Positions 9,564 to 18,217 of a stretch of DNA of 64,000 nt are shown here, in pieces. Source of the DNA: Parvularcula dongshanensis. GTDB taxonomy: Bacteria > Pseudomonadota > Alphaproteobacteria > Caulobacterales > Parvularculaceae. The translations under genes and the position numbers were made by a program. The stretch is taken from NCBI RefSeq assembly GCF_014199615.1, contig NZ_JACHOB010000001.1:310001-374000 (forward strand). Direction: 5' to 3'. Numbering within the stretch: position 1 is the stretch's first letter; each line of letters begins with the position of its first letter. The notes beneath the pieces are model-generated. The model searched no databases. It was given only the letters and a program-made list of their open reading frames with translations, and was not told the origin of the DNA.

Positions 9564-10922
9564 ATGACCACGAGAAGAGACTTCCTTCGCCAGAGCCTCG
9601 CCTTCGGCGGCGCGGGCATCGCGCTAAGCTCCCTGTCGGGCATGTCCGCCCTCGCACAGACCGGCAGCGGGTACAAAGCGCTGGTTTGCGTCTACCTCGA
9701 CGGCGGAATGGACGGCCACGACACCGTCATTCCGAGCGACGCGGAGGGGTATGCAGAGTGGGCGGGTCACCGCAAGCTACTGCTCGAAACCTACACGGAC
9801 GGAAGCCGCAAGAGAGAAGCGCTGCAGTCCTTGTCGGCCCAAGGCGACGGCCGCAGCTTCGGCATGCCGACCCAGATGGACTCCCTCGCCAGCCTCTATC
9901 GTGAGGGCAACCTCGCCGTGGTCGCGAATGTGGGCCCGCTCGAGGCGTACTGCACGCGGGCCGACACCGAGGCGAAGCGCGTGCCGCTGCCCAAGCGCCT
10001 GATGTCGCACAACGACCAGGACGCGATCTGGCACAGCTGCCAGATCGAGGGCGCCAAGTCGGGTTGGGGCGGTCGCATGAGCGACATCGTCGGCGATGCC
10101 TCCTCTCCTTACGCCGCCATCTCGCTCTTCCGAAACCCGACCTTCCTGTCGGGCAACAAGACCCGTCCGTTCCAAGTCCCCACCGGCGAGATCCCGCGCG
10201 TCTACGGCATGTGGGACAGGGCCTTCGGTTCCGAAGAGCTGCCCTCGATCCTCGAGGAGCACTTCACCGCCTCCGCAGCCGGGATGGATAGCCTTCTGGC
10301 CTCCGACTACATGGCCGCGCACCGCCTCGCCGTCGAAGCCACCGCTTCCCTGTCCGAGATGGCGAAGGGGGACTTGACCGGCGACGAGATCGCCACCGGC
10401 GACAACGACCTCTCCGCGCAGCTCGCCATGGTCGCCAAGATCATCAGCATGCGCGCGGAGCTGGGCCTGTCGCGCCAGGTCTTCTTCGTCCGCGCAGGCG
10501 GCTACGACACCCATTCGGGTCAGGCCGAGAAGCTGGCCTCTCTGCAATCGCAACTCTCCGCCGCGATGTCCCGCTTCTACGCCTGGACGGAGTCGCAAGG
10601 CGTCGCCGACAGCGTGACGACCTTCACGACGGCAGAGTTCGGCCGCACGCTGATCCCGAACGCGAGCGGGACGGACCATGGCTGGGGTAACCATCACCTC
10701 GTCATGGGCGGCGCGGTCAGAGGCGGACGCATCGTCGGCACGATCCCGCCGAGCGTCGAGAAGCACCAGTACGACTTCGGCCGTGGGCGGTTGATTCCCA
10801 CGATCAGCACCGAGCAGTACGCCGGTGCGCTGGGGCGCTGGTTCGGTCTTTCGGAAGGCCAGCTCGCCGACGTGTTGCCGCGCTATGGCAGGTTCGATCC
10901 GAACGCGGTGACGCTGTTCTGA
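9564..10922 (+). CDS. DUF1501 protein with Tat signal
   Basis: The 452-residue protein starts MTTRRDFLRQSLAFGGAGIAL, a twin-arginine signal peptide (TRRDFL), so it is exported folded. The DUF1501 family belongs to the alkaline-phosphatase/sulfatase-like fold. It has the early VYLDGGMDGHDTVIP motif, GGYDTHSGQ near 310-320, and TTAEFGRTLIPN with TDHGWGNHHLVMGG near 355-385. The Asp/His residues suggest metal binding. It is the second gene of the DUF1800-DUF1501 operon. The substrate is unknown. Confidence 0.9.
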   Translation: MTTRRDFLRQSLAFGGAGIALSSLSGMSALAQTGSGYKALVCVYLDGGMDGHDTVIPSDAEGYAEWAGHRKLLLETYTDGSRKREALQSLSAQGDGRSFGMPTQMDSLASLYREGNLAVVANVGPLEAYCTRADTEAKRVPLPKRLMSHNDQDAIWHSCQIEGAKSGWGGRMSDIVGDASSPYAAISLFRNPTFLSGNKTRPFQVPTGEIPRVYGMWDRAFGSEELPSILEEHFTASAAGMDSLLASDYMAAHRLAVEATASLSEMAKGDLTGDEIATGDNDLSAQLAMVAKIISMRAELGLSRQVFFVRAGGYDTHSGQAEKLASLQSQLSAAMSRFYAWTESQGVADSVTTFTTAEFGRTLIPNASGTDHGWGNHHLVMGGAVRGGRIVGTIPPSVEKHQYDFGRGRLIPTISTEQYAGALGRWFGLSEGQLADVLPRYGRFDPNAVTLF

Positions 10923-10949
10923 ACCCGCCGGGGCGGCTAAGCCGTCTCG

Positions 10950-11396
10950 ATGGACGATACCATCTTCATGACCCGTGCGCTTCAGGCGGCCCGCGCCGCC
11001 GAAGCGGCGGGCGAGGTGCCGGTCGGCGCCGTCCTGGTCGACGAGCGGGGCGTCATACTGGCCGAGGCCAGCAACCGTACCCTGCGCGACCGTGACCCTA
11101 CCGCCCATGCCGAGGTCGTGGCCCTGCGCCAAGGCGCGAAGCGCCGGGGCCATCGGCTGACCGGTTGCACGCTCTACGTGACGCTCGAGCCTTGCGCGAT
11201 GTGTGCCGGCGCCATCAGCCATGCGCGCATCGGGCGCCTCGTCTACGCCGCGCTCGATCCCAAGGGCGGCGCCGTCGAGCATGGGCCGAAGCTCTTCGGG
11301 CAGCCCACGATCCACGCCCGGCCCCTCGTCGAGCGAGGTCCCGGTGGCGAGGCGGCGGGCGAGATGCTGCGGACCTTCTTCCGCGCGCGGCGCTGA
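10950..11396 (+). CDS. tadA: tRNA-specific adenosine deaminase
   Basis: The 148-residue protein is a cytidine-deaminase-fold zinc enzyme with both catalytic motifs, HAEVVAL near 53-59 and PCAMCAGAI near 83-91. TadA converts adenosine-34 to inosine in tRNA-Arg(ACG), an essential step in decoding. The length and motif spacing are typical. It follows the DUF1501 gene by 27 bases on the same strand and is followed by an M20 peptidase gene. Confidence 0.95.
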   Translation: MDDTIFMTRALQAARAAEAAGEVPVGAVLVDERGVILAEASNRTLRDRDPTAHAEVVALRQGAKRRGHRLTGCTLYVTLEPCAMCAGAISHARIGRLVYAALDPKGGAVEHGPKLFGQPTIHARPLVERGPGGEAAGEMLRTFFRARR

Positions 11397-11435
11397 GCGG
11401 TTGCGCGGGAGGACCCGCTCGGCTTCGCTGCGCCG

Positions 11436-12698
11436 ATGATATCCCTACTCGCCGCCGCCGCATTCCTCTTCCAGCCCCTCGCCGTCGAGCGCCGCTACGA
11501 AGCTGAGGCGCAAGACCTCGCCGCGGACCCCAAGGTCGCCGCCGCCATGACGGCGCTCGATGGGATGGGCGAGGCGAGCCTCGAAGACCTCGTCGCCATC
11601 ACCGAGACGCCCGCCCCGCCCTTTGGCGAGGGACCGCGGGCGAAGCTCGTCGCGGGGATGCTCGAAGAGACCGGCTTCGGCACGGTCACGACCGACGAGG
11701 CCGGGAACGTCGTCGCTCGGCGGAAGGGGACGGGCGGCGGTGAGCCCGTCGCGGTCCTCGCGCATATCGACACCGTCTTTCCCGAGGGCACGGACGTGAC
11801 CGTGAAGCGCGACGGCGACACCTACGCCGCGCCCGGCATCGGCGACAACGCGCGCGGGGTGGTCCTCCTCCTCGAGCTTGCGCGCGCGATCGAAGAGGCA
11901 GGCATCGAAACGCAACGCGACATCCTTCTGGTCGGAAACGTTGGCGAGGAAGGCCTCGGCGACCTCTCGGGCGTGCGGCACCTCTTTCGCGAGGGCGCAG
12001 AACCCCTCGGCGCTCTGATCGCGATCGACGGATCGGAAGCGCAAAGGATCGTCACGAGCGCGGTCGGCTCCAACCGTTACCGTGTGCGGATCGAAGGCCC
12101 TGGCGGGCACAGCTGGTCCGACTTCGGCGCGCCGAACCCGCACATCGCCCTCGCCCGCGCGATCGCTGCCTTCGACGAGGCCGCAAGGCCGATCACGGCG
12201 CGCGGGCCGAAGTCGTCCTACTCGGTCGGCCGGATCGGCGGCGGCACCTCGGTCAACTCGATCCCCTTCGAAAGCGTGATGGAGGTCGACATGCGCTCAG
12301 GCGACCCCGAGAAGCTCGCCGCGCTCGACGAGGCCTTCCAGAAGGCGATGCGGGCGGGCCTCGAGGCGGAGAACAAGGTGCGCCGGGTCGGCGAGCCCCT
12401 GACGCTCGCGGTCGAGCCGATCGGCAAGCGCCCGGCGGGCCAAGGCGACCTGCGCTCGCCCCTCGTTCAGCACGCGGGCGCCGCGCTTCGCGCCTTCGGC
12501 CTCCAGCCGGAGACGGCGGCGAGCAGCACGGACGCGAACGTGCCCCTCTCCCTCGGCGTGCCCGCGATCACCCTGTCGCGCGGCGGCCGCTCGGTCAGGG
12601 CGCACTCGCTCGACGAGCGCTGGACCGACGAGGAGACGCAGCGCGCGACCAAGATCGCGCTCCTCACCCTGCTCGCCGAGGCGGGCTACGCCCCCTGA
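11436..12698 (+). CDS. M20/M28-family metallopeptidase
   Basis: The 420-residue protein has a short hydrophobic N-terminus (MISLLAAAAFLFQPLAVE) that could be a signal peptide. Dizinc motifs of the M20 family are present: LAHIDTVFPEG near 108-118, the second metal site GIGDNARG near 131-138, and the catalytic GEEGLGD near 170-176. A lid/dimerisation insert follows with GPGGHSWSDFGAPNPH. It resembles peptidase T/CPG2-type enzymes that cleave small peptides or acylated amino acids. Its end overlaps the converging TauE gene by 13 bases. Confidence 0.88.
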   Translation: MISLLAAAAFLFQPLAVERRYEAEAQDLAADPKVAAAMTALDGMGEASLEDLVAITETPAPPFGEGPRAKLVAGMLEETGFGTVTTDEAGNVVARRKGTGGGEPVAVLAHIDTVFPEGTDVTVKRDGDTYAAPGIGDNARGVVLLLELARAIEEAGIETQRDILLVGNVGEEGLGDLSGVRHLFREGAEPLGALIAIDGSEAQRIVTSAVGSNRYRVRIEGPGGHSWSDFGAPNPHIALARAIAAFDEAARPITARGPKSSYSVGRIGGGTSVNSIPFESVMEVDMRSGDPEKLAALDEAFQKAMRAGLEAENKVRRVGEPLTLAVEPIGKRPAGQGDLRSPLVQHAGAALRAFGLQPETAASSTDANVPLSLGVPAITLSRGGRSVRAHSLDERWTDEETQRATKIALLTLLAEAGYAP

Positions 12699-13783
12699 CG
12701 GGCGCCCATCCGGCGACCGAGGGCGATCACGCCGGCGAAGACGCCGCAAAGGAAGCCGAGGCCGACGAAGGCCGCCAAGAGCGGGGGACCCGTGACCTTC
12801 TCTTGCAGAACGATCCAGGCGAACTGCGCCACGCAGAGGACCGAGACCAGGATCAAGGTTGGCTTTCGGCCGATCCTGTCGACCACCAGCGCGCCGAAGG
12901 GGGCGCCGACCGCGACGACCGGCGCCGCTGCGATCCAGTAGAGGAAGACTTCGTAAGGCACGCCGTAAGGGGCCCCGAAGGCGGCGCCGAGGGCGACGTT
13001 GGACGCCGTGCCGAGCAGCGAGGCGTAGGCCATGAGGATGACGGAGGTCGGAATCGCGACCTTGAGGTCCGTACGGAAGAACAAGACCAAGGCCGCGTAG
13101 ATCATCATGTCGATCCCGACCCCGGTCAGCGAGGCGACGATCCCGCCGACGAAGCCGACCCCGAGACCGATCGGCCGGTCGAGCGGCCCATGCGGCGGGC
13201 GTCCGCCCTCCGGCTCGACGATCGCGTGGAAGCGAGTGAGGTGAATGATCCCGAAGCTCGCCCAGACGACCGCGAAGAGGAGCTTCACGCCGAGGTCGGG
13301 CGCGTGCGGCGCGAGGAAGGCCGCCCCGAACGGCACGCCGAGCGTCGCGCCGACGAGGGCGGGCCGCAAGAGCGCCCAGTCGACGGTCTTGCGGGAGGAT
13401 AGGATGTAGATCGAGGCCGACGTCATCCCGACCGACTGCACCGCAAGGGCGAAGCCGCGGCCAAGCGAGGCGGGAAGGCCGAAGATCAGCGTCAGGACGG
13501 GGAAGCCGACCGTGCCGCCCCCCATCGGCGTCGAACCCGCGAAGTAGGACCCCACCGCCATCGCGACGGCGATCGGCCAGTGCGCGAGCGCTTCGCCCCA
13601 CAACCGGCCCGCCGCCATCAGCGCGAGCCAGCCCGTGTAGAAGACGACGAGCCAGAGCGGGAACGCTCGGCTCCTGGAGAAGATCCGTCCTGGCAAGGCG
13701 ATGGTCCCTCGGCGCGCGAAGCTCGCCCTAGCCGAAAGGGCCTCCGGGCAAAATGGCGAGGACGCCTTCCGGCGCGAACGCAA
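12686..13783 (-). CDS. TauE/SafE-family membrane transporter
   Basis: The protein (up to 365 residues) has eight or nine hydrophobic helices and two characteristic repeats: GSTPMGGGTVGFPVLTL near 90-106 and GFVGGIVASLTGVGIDMMI near 212-230. The TauE/SafE (DUF81) family exports sulfite, sulfoacetate and other small anions. The substrate here is unknown. The first roughly 40 residues are basic and low in hydrophobicity, and the ATG adjoins a terminator-like hairpin, so the true start may lie further in. It converges on the M20 peptidase gene. Confidence 0.85.
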   Translation of the reverse strand: MRSRRKASSPFCPEALSARASFARRGTIALPGRIFSRSRAFPLWLVVFYTGWLALMAAGRLWGEALAHWPIAVAMAVGSYFAGSTPMGGGTVGFPVLTLIFGLPASLGRGFALAVQSVGMTSASIYILSSRKTVDWALLRPALVGATLGVPFGAAFLAPHAPDLGVKLLFAVVWASFGIIHLTRFHAIVEPEGGRPPHGPLDRPIGLGVGFVGGIVASLTGVGIDMMIYAALVLFFRTDLKVAIPTSVILMAYASLLGTASNVALGAAFGAPYGVPYEVFLYWIAAAPVVAVGAPFGALVVDRIGRKPTLILVSVLCVAQFAWIVLQEKVTGPPLLAAFVGLGFLCGVFAGVIALGRRMGARQGA

Positions 13784-13817
13784 GAAGGCCCGGCACGCGC
13801 GGGGCGGCCGGGCCTTC
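13784..13817 (-). terminator. Hairpin downstream of the DUF4142 gene
   Basis: GAAGGCCCGG (13784-13793) and CCGGGCCTTC (13808-13817) form a 10-base-pair stem with a 14-base loop, 40 bases beyond the DUF4142 stop codon. The U tract is poor, so it may act as a boundary rather than a strong terminator. Confidence 0.55.
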
Positions 13818-13856
13818 CTGATCGTTCGGTCGGTCCGCTTACGGACCGAGCCGGTC

Positions 13857-14441
13857 TTACATCAGGTTCATGCCGCTCGCGATGCCGCGGGCATGGTCGA
13901 GGTGATCGCGGAGCGTCGGCAGGGCCTGCTCGGCGAGGTCGGCGAGCTCGCCATCGCCGTTCTCGGCCATCGCCTCGAAGAAGGCGACGGTCATGGCGTG
14001 GCCGTGGACCTGGTTCTCGATGTAGGCCTGATCAAACTCGGACCCCTCCATGCCTTCGAGGCTGGCGAGGATCAGATCGTTCGCGGGCCCCGCGTCCATC
14101 GGCGGCGTCATCGAGGCCGCCGACTTGAGCTGCTTCGACAGCTTCTGGTGATCCGTGATCATCTGCTGCGCGTATTGCTGGATGTCCTGGTTGTCGCTCT
14201 TGTCGAGCGCGAGCTGGCTGCTCTGAATCTCGAACTGGCCGGACTGCGCCGCGGCCTTCGTGAACATCGCGTCCATGTCCATCGACGCGGTGTCGGCGCT
14301 CTTGGACTTCATGGACGGGCTCATGGCCGTCGTCTCGCTATGCATGCTGCCGTGATCGGACATCTCCTGCTGGGCGAGGGCGGGGGCGGCCGTCAGCGAA
14401 CCAGCGGCGAGGAGGGCGAAGCCCATGGTCGTGCGTTTCAT
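13857..14441 (-). CDS. DUF4142 exported protein, probable general stress gene
   Basis: The 194-residue protein starts MKRTTMGFALLAAGSLTAAPALAQ, a signal peptide cleaved after ALA. A Met/Ser/His-rich linker runs to about 60. The DUF4142 helical domain follows, with TKAAAQSGQFEIQSSQLAL and QYAQQMITDHQKLSKQLKSA, a ferritin-like helical bundle pattern. DUF4142 proteins are periplasmic and often stress-induced, with no proven activity. A perfect EcfG promoter lies 55 bases upstream of the start, tying this gene to the general stress response. Confidence 0.9.
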   Translation of the reverse strand: MKRTTMGFALLAAGSLTAAPALAQQEMSDHGSMHSETTAMSPSMKSKSADTASMDMDAMFTKAAAQSGQFEIQSSQLALDKSDNQDIQQYAQQMITDHQKLSKQLKSAASMTPPMDAGPANDLILASLEGMEGSEFDQAYIENQVHGHAMTVAFFEAMAENGDGELADLAEQALPTLRDHLDHARGIASGMNLM

Positions 14442-14495
14442 GATGTGTCTCTTCCGAAGCTACTGTCTCAGTCGCCTCGTTCCCGTAATCCCGCC

Positions 14496-14521
14496 AACGC
14501 CTTGGTCCGGGTTCGTGTTCC
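14496..14521 (-). promoter_or_regulatory. EcfG (general stress sigma) promoter of the DUF4142 gene
   Basis: On the minus strand GGAAC (14517-14521), exactly 17 bases, then CGTT (14496-14499). This is the full consensus for alphaproteobacterial EcfG promoters. Transcription would start about seven bases further left, giving a leader of about 45-50 bases to the DUF4142 ATG. Confidence 0.85.
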
Positions 14522-14593
14522 TGACCGAGCCTCACACGTGTTCGTGTCCTGCCGCCCTCACCCGCCGCGTGTTCGGCAAGAAAGGAGGCCGCC

Positions 14594-14737
14594 ATGACCG
14601 ACGATCCGCGCAAGACCCAGGACCAGGACCCCCGCACTCCGCCCGCCGAGGAGGGCCGCCGCGAAGCCGAACGCGAGGGCGGCTCGCAACGCAAGAACGT
14701 GCCGGGCGAAACGGACGGTGATCCGCGCCACGGGTGA
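14594..14737 (+). CDS. Small hydrophilic protein, 47 residues
   Basis: A strong ribosome site (AAAGGAGG, 14581-14588) precedes ATG at 14594. The 47-codon frame encodes an extremely hydrophilic product, MTDDPRKTQDQDPRTPPAEE at the start and DGDPRHG at the end, with no hydrophobic residues to speak of. It is therefore likely intrinsically disordered, reminiscent of small stress-associated proteins. It is 52 bases upstream of the YghA-type SDR on the same strand and divergent from DUF4142. Function is unknown; the ribosome site and context are the main evidence. Confidence 0.65.
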   Translation: MTDDPRKTQDQDPRTPPAEEGRREAEREGGSQRKNVPGETDGDPRHG

Positions 14738-14789
14738 ACCATCCCGGCACAGCCCTGTTACCGGGAAGCTTTCACCGTCAGGAGACGAC

Positions 14790-15695
14790 ATGACCGACGC
14801 GACGCAGAACCAATGGGCGATGCGCGACCCGCTGACCCAGTACGCCCGCCCCCCCTTCCCCCGGCAACCCATGGACGCGCCGGGCACGACCGATCAGATG
14901 ACCCCTGCCCCCAACCATGGCGAGACGAGCTATAAAGGGCTCGGTCGGATGGAAGGCCGCAAGGCGCTGATCACCGGCGGGGACAGCGGCATCGGCCGCG
15001 CGACCGCCATCGCCTACATGCGCGAAGGCGCCGAGGTGGCGATCAACTACCTTCAAGAAGAAGCGTCCGACGTCGAGGGGCTGAAAAAGCTCTTCGAGGC
15101 CGAAGGCAAGACGCTGCACACCTTCCCCGGCGACCTGACCGAAGAAGGCTTCTGCACGTCCCTCGTCAAGGACGCGGCCGGCGCGCTCGGCGGGCTCGAC
15201 GTGCTGGTCATCAACGCCGGCAAGCAGACCGCGCAGGAGTCGATCTTCGACATCACGACCGAGCAGTTCGACCGGACCTACAAGACGAACTGCTACGCGA
15301 TGTTCTGGCTCGCCAAGGCGGCGATCCCGCTGATGCCGAAGGGCGCGGCGATCATCACGACGACGTCGATCCAAGGCTCGAAACCGTCGGCGAACCTGCT
15401 CGACTACGCCTCGACCAAATGGGCGATCATCGGCTTCACGAAGTCGCTCGCCAAGCAGATGACCGAGCGCGGCATCCGCGTGAACGGCGTCGCCCCCGGC
15501 CCCGTCTGGACGCCGCTGCAGCCCTCGGGCGGCCAGCCGCAGGACGTGATCGAGAACTTCGGCGACGAGGTGCCCTACGGCCGCCCGGCCCAACCCGCGG
15601 AGCTCGCCCCCGCCTACGTGTACCTCGCGACGCAGGAGAGCGGCTACGTCACCGGCGAGGTGATCGGCGTCACTGGTGGCAACCCTACAGCATAA
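14790..15695 (+). CDS. YghA-type short-chain dehydrogenase
   Basis: I place the start at 14790 because CAGGAG lies five bases upstream; the frame opens at 14718. The 301-residue protein has the N-terminal extension typical of the YghA/GsiB-like SDR group (YARPPFPRQPMDAPGTTDQM). The NAD(P)-binding motif ITGGDSGIGRA is near 60-70. The catalytic region is TTTSIQGSKPS with YASTKWA (Tyr/Lys). The C-terminus is EVIGVTGG. Members are NADP-dependent aldehyde/alcohol oxidoreductases often induced by general stress or stationary phase. It is followed 12 bases later by the cupin gene. Confidence 0.9.
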   Translation: MTDATQNQWAMRDPLTQYARPPFPRQPMDAPGTTDQMTPAPNHGETSYKGLGRMEGRKALITGGDSGIGRATAIAYMREGAEVAINYLQEEASDVEGLKKLFEAEGKTLHTFPGDLTEEGFCTSLVKDAAGALGGLDVLVINAGKQTAQESIFDITTEQFDRTYKTNCYAMFWLAKAAIPLMPKGAAIITTTSIQGSKPSANLLDYASTKWAIIGFTKSLAKQMTERGIRVNGVAPGPVWTPLQPSGGQPQDVIENFGDEVPYGRPAQPAELAPAYVYLATQESGYVTGEVIGVTGGNPTA

Positions 15696-15707
15696 GGAGA
15701 ATACGCA

Positions 15708-16052
15708 ATGGCCGATAAGATCGAGAAGCTGAACGCCGAGGACGCCACCCCCGGCAGCCACGGCGAAGCGCAGATGATGGCGGGCGCCGGCATGGCGCTG
15801 CGCGAGTGGAACGAAGGCAAGACGACCGGCAAGGACGACCACGCCCAGGACTACGAGACGCTGGGCTACGTCATCGCGGGCGAAGCCAAGCTGTGCTCGG
15901 GCGACGAGACGCTGCACCTGACCCAAGGCGACAGCTGGCGCGTGCCCAAGGGCGTCATGCACCACTACGAAGTCGAAGAGAGCTTCCGCGCGGTCGAAGT
16001 GACGAGCCCGCCCGCCCGCGGGCAAGCGCTCGGCGGCATGAGCGCCAGCTGA
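15708..16052 (+). CDS. Cupin-domain protein
   Basis: The 114-residue protein is a single cupin barrel. It has a first-motif-like AQDYETLGYVIAGEAKL with a degenerate metal set, and second-motif GDSWRVPKGVMHHYEVEE near 76-93, with His-His. Such small cupins bind metal or small ligands. Its ribosome site is AAGGAG. It is 12 bases downstream of the SDR and four bases upstream of the exchanger gene, so the three likely form one operon. No catalytic role can be assigned. Confidence 0.85.
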   Translation: MADKIEKLNAEDATPGSHGEAQMMAGAGMALREWNEGKTTGKDDHAQDYETLGYVIAGEAKLCSGDETLHLTQGDSWRVPKGVMHHYEVEESFRAVEVTSPPARGQALGGMSAS

Positions 16053-16056
16053 TCTC

Positions 16057-17094
16057 TTGGCGTTCCTGACCCCGGAGAGCACGACCGGCATCCTGGCCGC
16101 CTTCGGGGTCGCAGCCGTCATCATCCTGTTCGCAGGCGTTCGGCTTTCGAGCGTCGCGGACAGGCTCGCCGACAGGACCGGCCTCGGCGAGGCGATCGTC
16201 GGCGCCGTCCTCTTGGGCGCCGCGACGTCGCTGTCCGGCCTGACGACCTCGGTCGTCGCGGCGTGGAACGGGCTGCCGGAGCTGGCCGTCTCGAACGCCG
16301 CGGGCGGCATTGCGGGCCAGACCTTCTTCCTCGCGATCGCCGACCTCGCCTACCGCCGCGCGAACCTCGAGCACGCGGCGGCGAGCCTTCAGAACATGAT
16401 CCAGGGGACGGTCCTCACGGGCTGCCTCGCCCTCGCCGTGCTCGGCACGGCGATGCCGGACTACGCCGTCCTCGGCATCCACCCGGCGAGCCTCCTCCTC
16501 GTTGCCTTCTACGCCCTCGGCCTGTGGGTCACGCGCCGCGCGAGCCAGACGCCGGGCTGGCAGCCCGAACGGACCGACGACACCAGGACCGACGACCCGG
16601 ACGAGGACGAGAGCGGCGAGGCCTCCACGGCCCGCCTCTGGACCGAGTTCGCCCTCCTCGCGCTCGCGACGGGCGCGGCGGGCCTTCTCGTCGGACGCGC
16701 CGCGGAGGGCGCGGTCGAGACCTATGGGCTCTCCCAATCGGTGATCGGCGTCTTCGGCACGGCGCTCGTGACCTCGCTGCCGGAGCTCGTCACGACGGTC
16801 GCCGCCGTGCGGCGCGGCGCGTTGACGCTCGCGGTCGGCGGCATCATCGGCGGCAACGCCTTCGACGTTCTGTTCTTGGCGGCGTCCGACGCAGCCTATC
16901 GGGGCGGTCCGATCTACGCCGCGGTGAACCAGCGGCAGGTCTTCACCCTCGCCCTGTGCATGCTGATGACGACCGTTCTCGTCATGGGCCTTCTTCGCCG
17001 CGAGCGTCAGGGCCCGGGCGGGATCGGCTTCGAGACCGTTCTTCTCATCGCCGCCTATCTGGTGGGCGGCGGCGTCCTCGTCGCGGCCGGTTAG
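16057..17094 (+). CDS. CaCA-family cation exchanger (Na+/Ca2+ antiporter-like)
   Basis: This 345-residue protein appears to start with TTG at 16057, four bases after the cupin stop. It has two homologous membrane halves. The first has VGAVLLGAATSLSGLTTSVVAAWNG; the second has IGVFGTALVTSLPELVTTVAAVR followed by GGIIGGNAFDVLFLAASD. These are the alpha-repeat signatures of the CaCA superfamily. A charged loop (DDTRTDDPDEDESGE, near 171-185) lies between the halves and could bind cations. The first repeat has Ser-Gly-Leu in place of the usual Pro-Glu, so ion specificity may differ. Confidence 0.85.
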   Translation: MAFLTPESTTGILAAFGVAAVIILFAGVRLSSVADRLADRTGLGEAIVGAVLLGAATSLSGLTTSVVAAWNGLPELAVSNAAGGIAGQTFFLAIADLAYRRANLEHAAASLQNMIQGTVLTGCLALAVLGTAMPDYAVLGIHPASLLLVAFYALGLWVTRRASQTPGWQPERTDDTRTDDPDEDESGEASTARLWTEFALLALATGAAGLLVGRAAEGAVETYGLSQSVIGVFGTALVTSLPELVTTVAAVRRGALTLAVGGIIGGNAFDVLFLAASDAAYRGGPIYAAVNQRQVFTLALCMLMTTVLVMGLLRRERQGPGGIGFETVLLIAAYLVGGGVLVAAG

Positions 17095-17264
17095 CCGAGC
17101 TGCGCGACGGCGGCCGCCATGGCCTGAAGATCGCCCGCTTCCGTGGCGGTCACCGCAGCCGCACCGAGCGTGCCCGCCGCGGCGAGCATGACGAAGAGGA
17201 CTGCCGAACGCGCGCGGCGCGGCTTCGGACGGAAGATGTAGTCGCGTCGTTTGAGCGTAGTCAT
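17091..17264 (-). CDS. Small membrane/exported protein, 57 residues
   Basis: This short frame runs from ATG at 17264 to TAA at 17091 and has GGGAG about ten bases upstream of the start. The product begins MTTLKRRDYIFRPKPRRARS (very basic), then a hydrophobic segment AVLFVMLAAAGTLGAAAVTA, then an Ala-rich tail ending VAQLG. This is a single-span or signal-anchored small protein. It overlaps the end of the exchanger gene by four bases, tail to tail. I recognise no family. Confidence 0.55.
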   Translation of the reverse strand: MTTLKRRDYIFRPKPRRARSAVLFVMLAAAGTLGAAAVTATEAGDLQAMAAAVAQLG

Positions 17265-17445
17265 GCCGGGGACTCCCTTCCCGCTGCAGCCGGGGAGGCC
17301 CCGGCACAGCCTGCCTATCGCAGAGGTGTGAGGGAAGGTTTCAGTCCCCGATCAGAAACCAAGCGGCTTGGGAGACGTCCTGTTAAGGGCGAGGGCAAGA
17401 ATGTGGCGCGAAGAGTGCGTGTCGTAGCCAATTCTGCCCCGCCGT

Positions 17446-18171
17446 TCAGGCCGCGACGTACTGGCCCCCGTTCGCCGTCAGGACCGCGCCGGTGACGAAA
17501 CCCGCATGCTCCGAGACGAGGTAGCTCACCGCGTGGGCGATCTCTTCGGGCTTGCCCATGCGGCCGACGGGGATGCCCGCGACGATGGACTGCAGGACCT
17601 CCGGCTTCATCTGAGAGGTCATGTCCGTCTCGACGTAGCCCGGCGCGATGGCGTTCACGGTGATGCCCTTGCGGGCCGTCTCCATGGCGAGGGCCCGGGT
17701 GAAGCCGATCAGCCCCGCCTTGGCGGCGGAGTAGTTGACCTGGCCGAGCTGGCCCTTCTGGCCGTTGATCGAGGAGATGCTGACGATCCGGCCGAAGCCG
17801 CGCTCGCGCATGCCGTCGATCACGGGGCGGGTCATGTTGAAGGCGCTGTCGAGGTTGGTGCTGAGGACCGCCCGCCACTGATCGGCGCTCATCTTGTGGA
17901 ACATGCCGTCCCGGGTGATCCCCGCGTTGTTGACGAGGACGGCCACGGGGCCGTGCTCCGCCTCGATCCGGGAGACCGTCTCGGCGCAGCCCTCGGGGTC
18001 CGAGACGTCGCAGCGATAGACCGCGATGCCGAGCTCGTCCGCGCAGGCCTTCGCCGCCTCGTCATTGCCGCCATAGATCGCGGCGACGGTGTAGCCGTCC
18101 CCCTTCAGCCGGGCGGAGATCGCCTTGCCGATCCCTCGCGTCCCGCCGGTGACGATCGCAACTCCGCTCAT
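17446..18171 (-). CDS. phaB: Acetoacetyl-CoA reductase
   Basis: The 241-residue SDR has the NADP-binding motif TGGTRGIG at 8-15, NNAG at 81-84, catalytic serines at 133-134 and YSAAK with Tyr147 and Lys151. Length and sequence match PhaB/PhbB. It reduces acetoacetyl-CoA to (R)-3-hydroxybutyryl-CoA, the monomer for polyhydroxybutyrate. It lies 46 bases downstream of phaA on the same strand, a classical phaAB operon. The synthase phaC is not in this window. Confidence 0.95.
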   Translation of the reverse strand: MSGVAIVTGGTRGIGKAISARLKGDGYTVAAIYGGNDEAAKACADELGIAVYRCDVSDPEGCAETVSRIEAEHGPVAVLVNNAGITRDGMFHKMSADQWRAVLSTNLDSAFNMTRPVIDGMRERGFGRIVSISSINGQKGQLGQVNYSAAKAGLIGFTRALAMETARKGITVNAIAPGYVETDMTSQMKPEVLQSIVAGIPVGRMGKPEEIAHAVSYLVSEHAGFVTGAVLTANGGQYVAA

Positions 18172-18217
18172 GCCTTCCTCCCACCTTTTCTAGGTTTCTG
18201 GTTCTAGCTCTCTGGGC

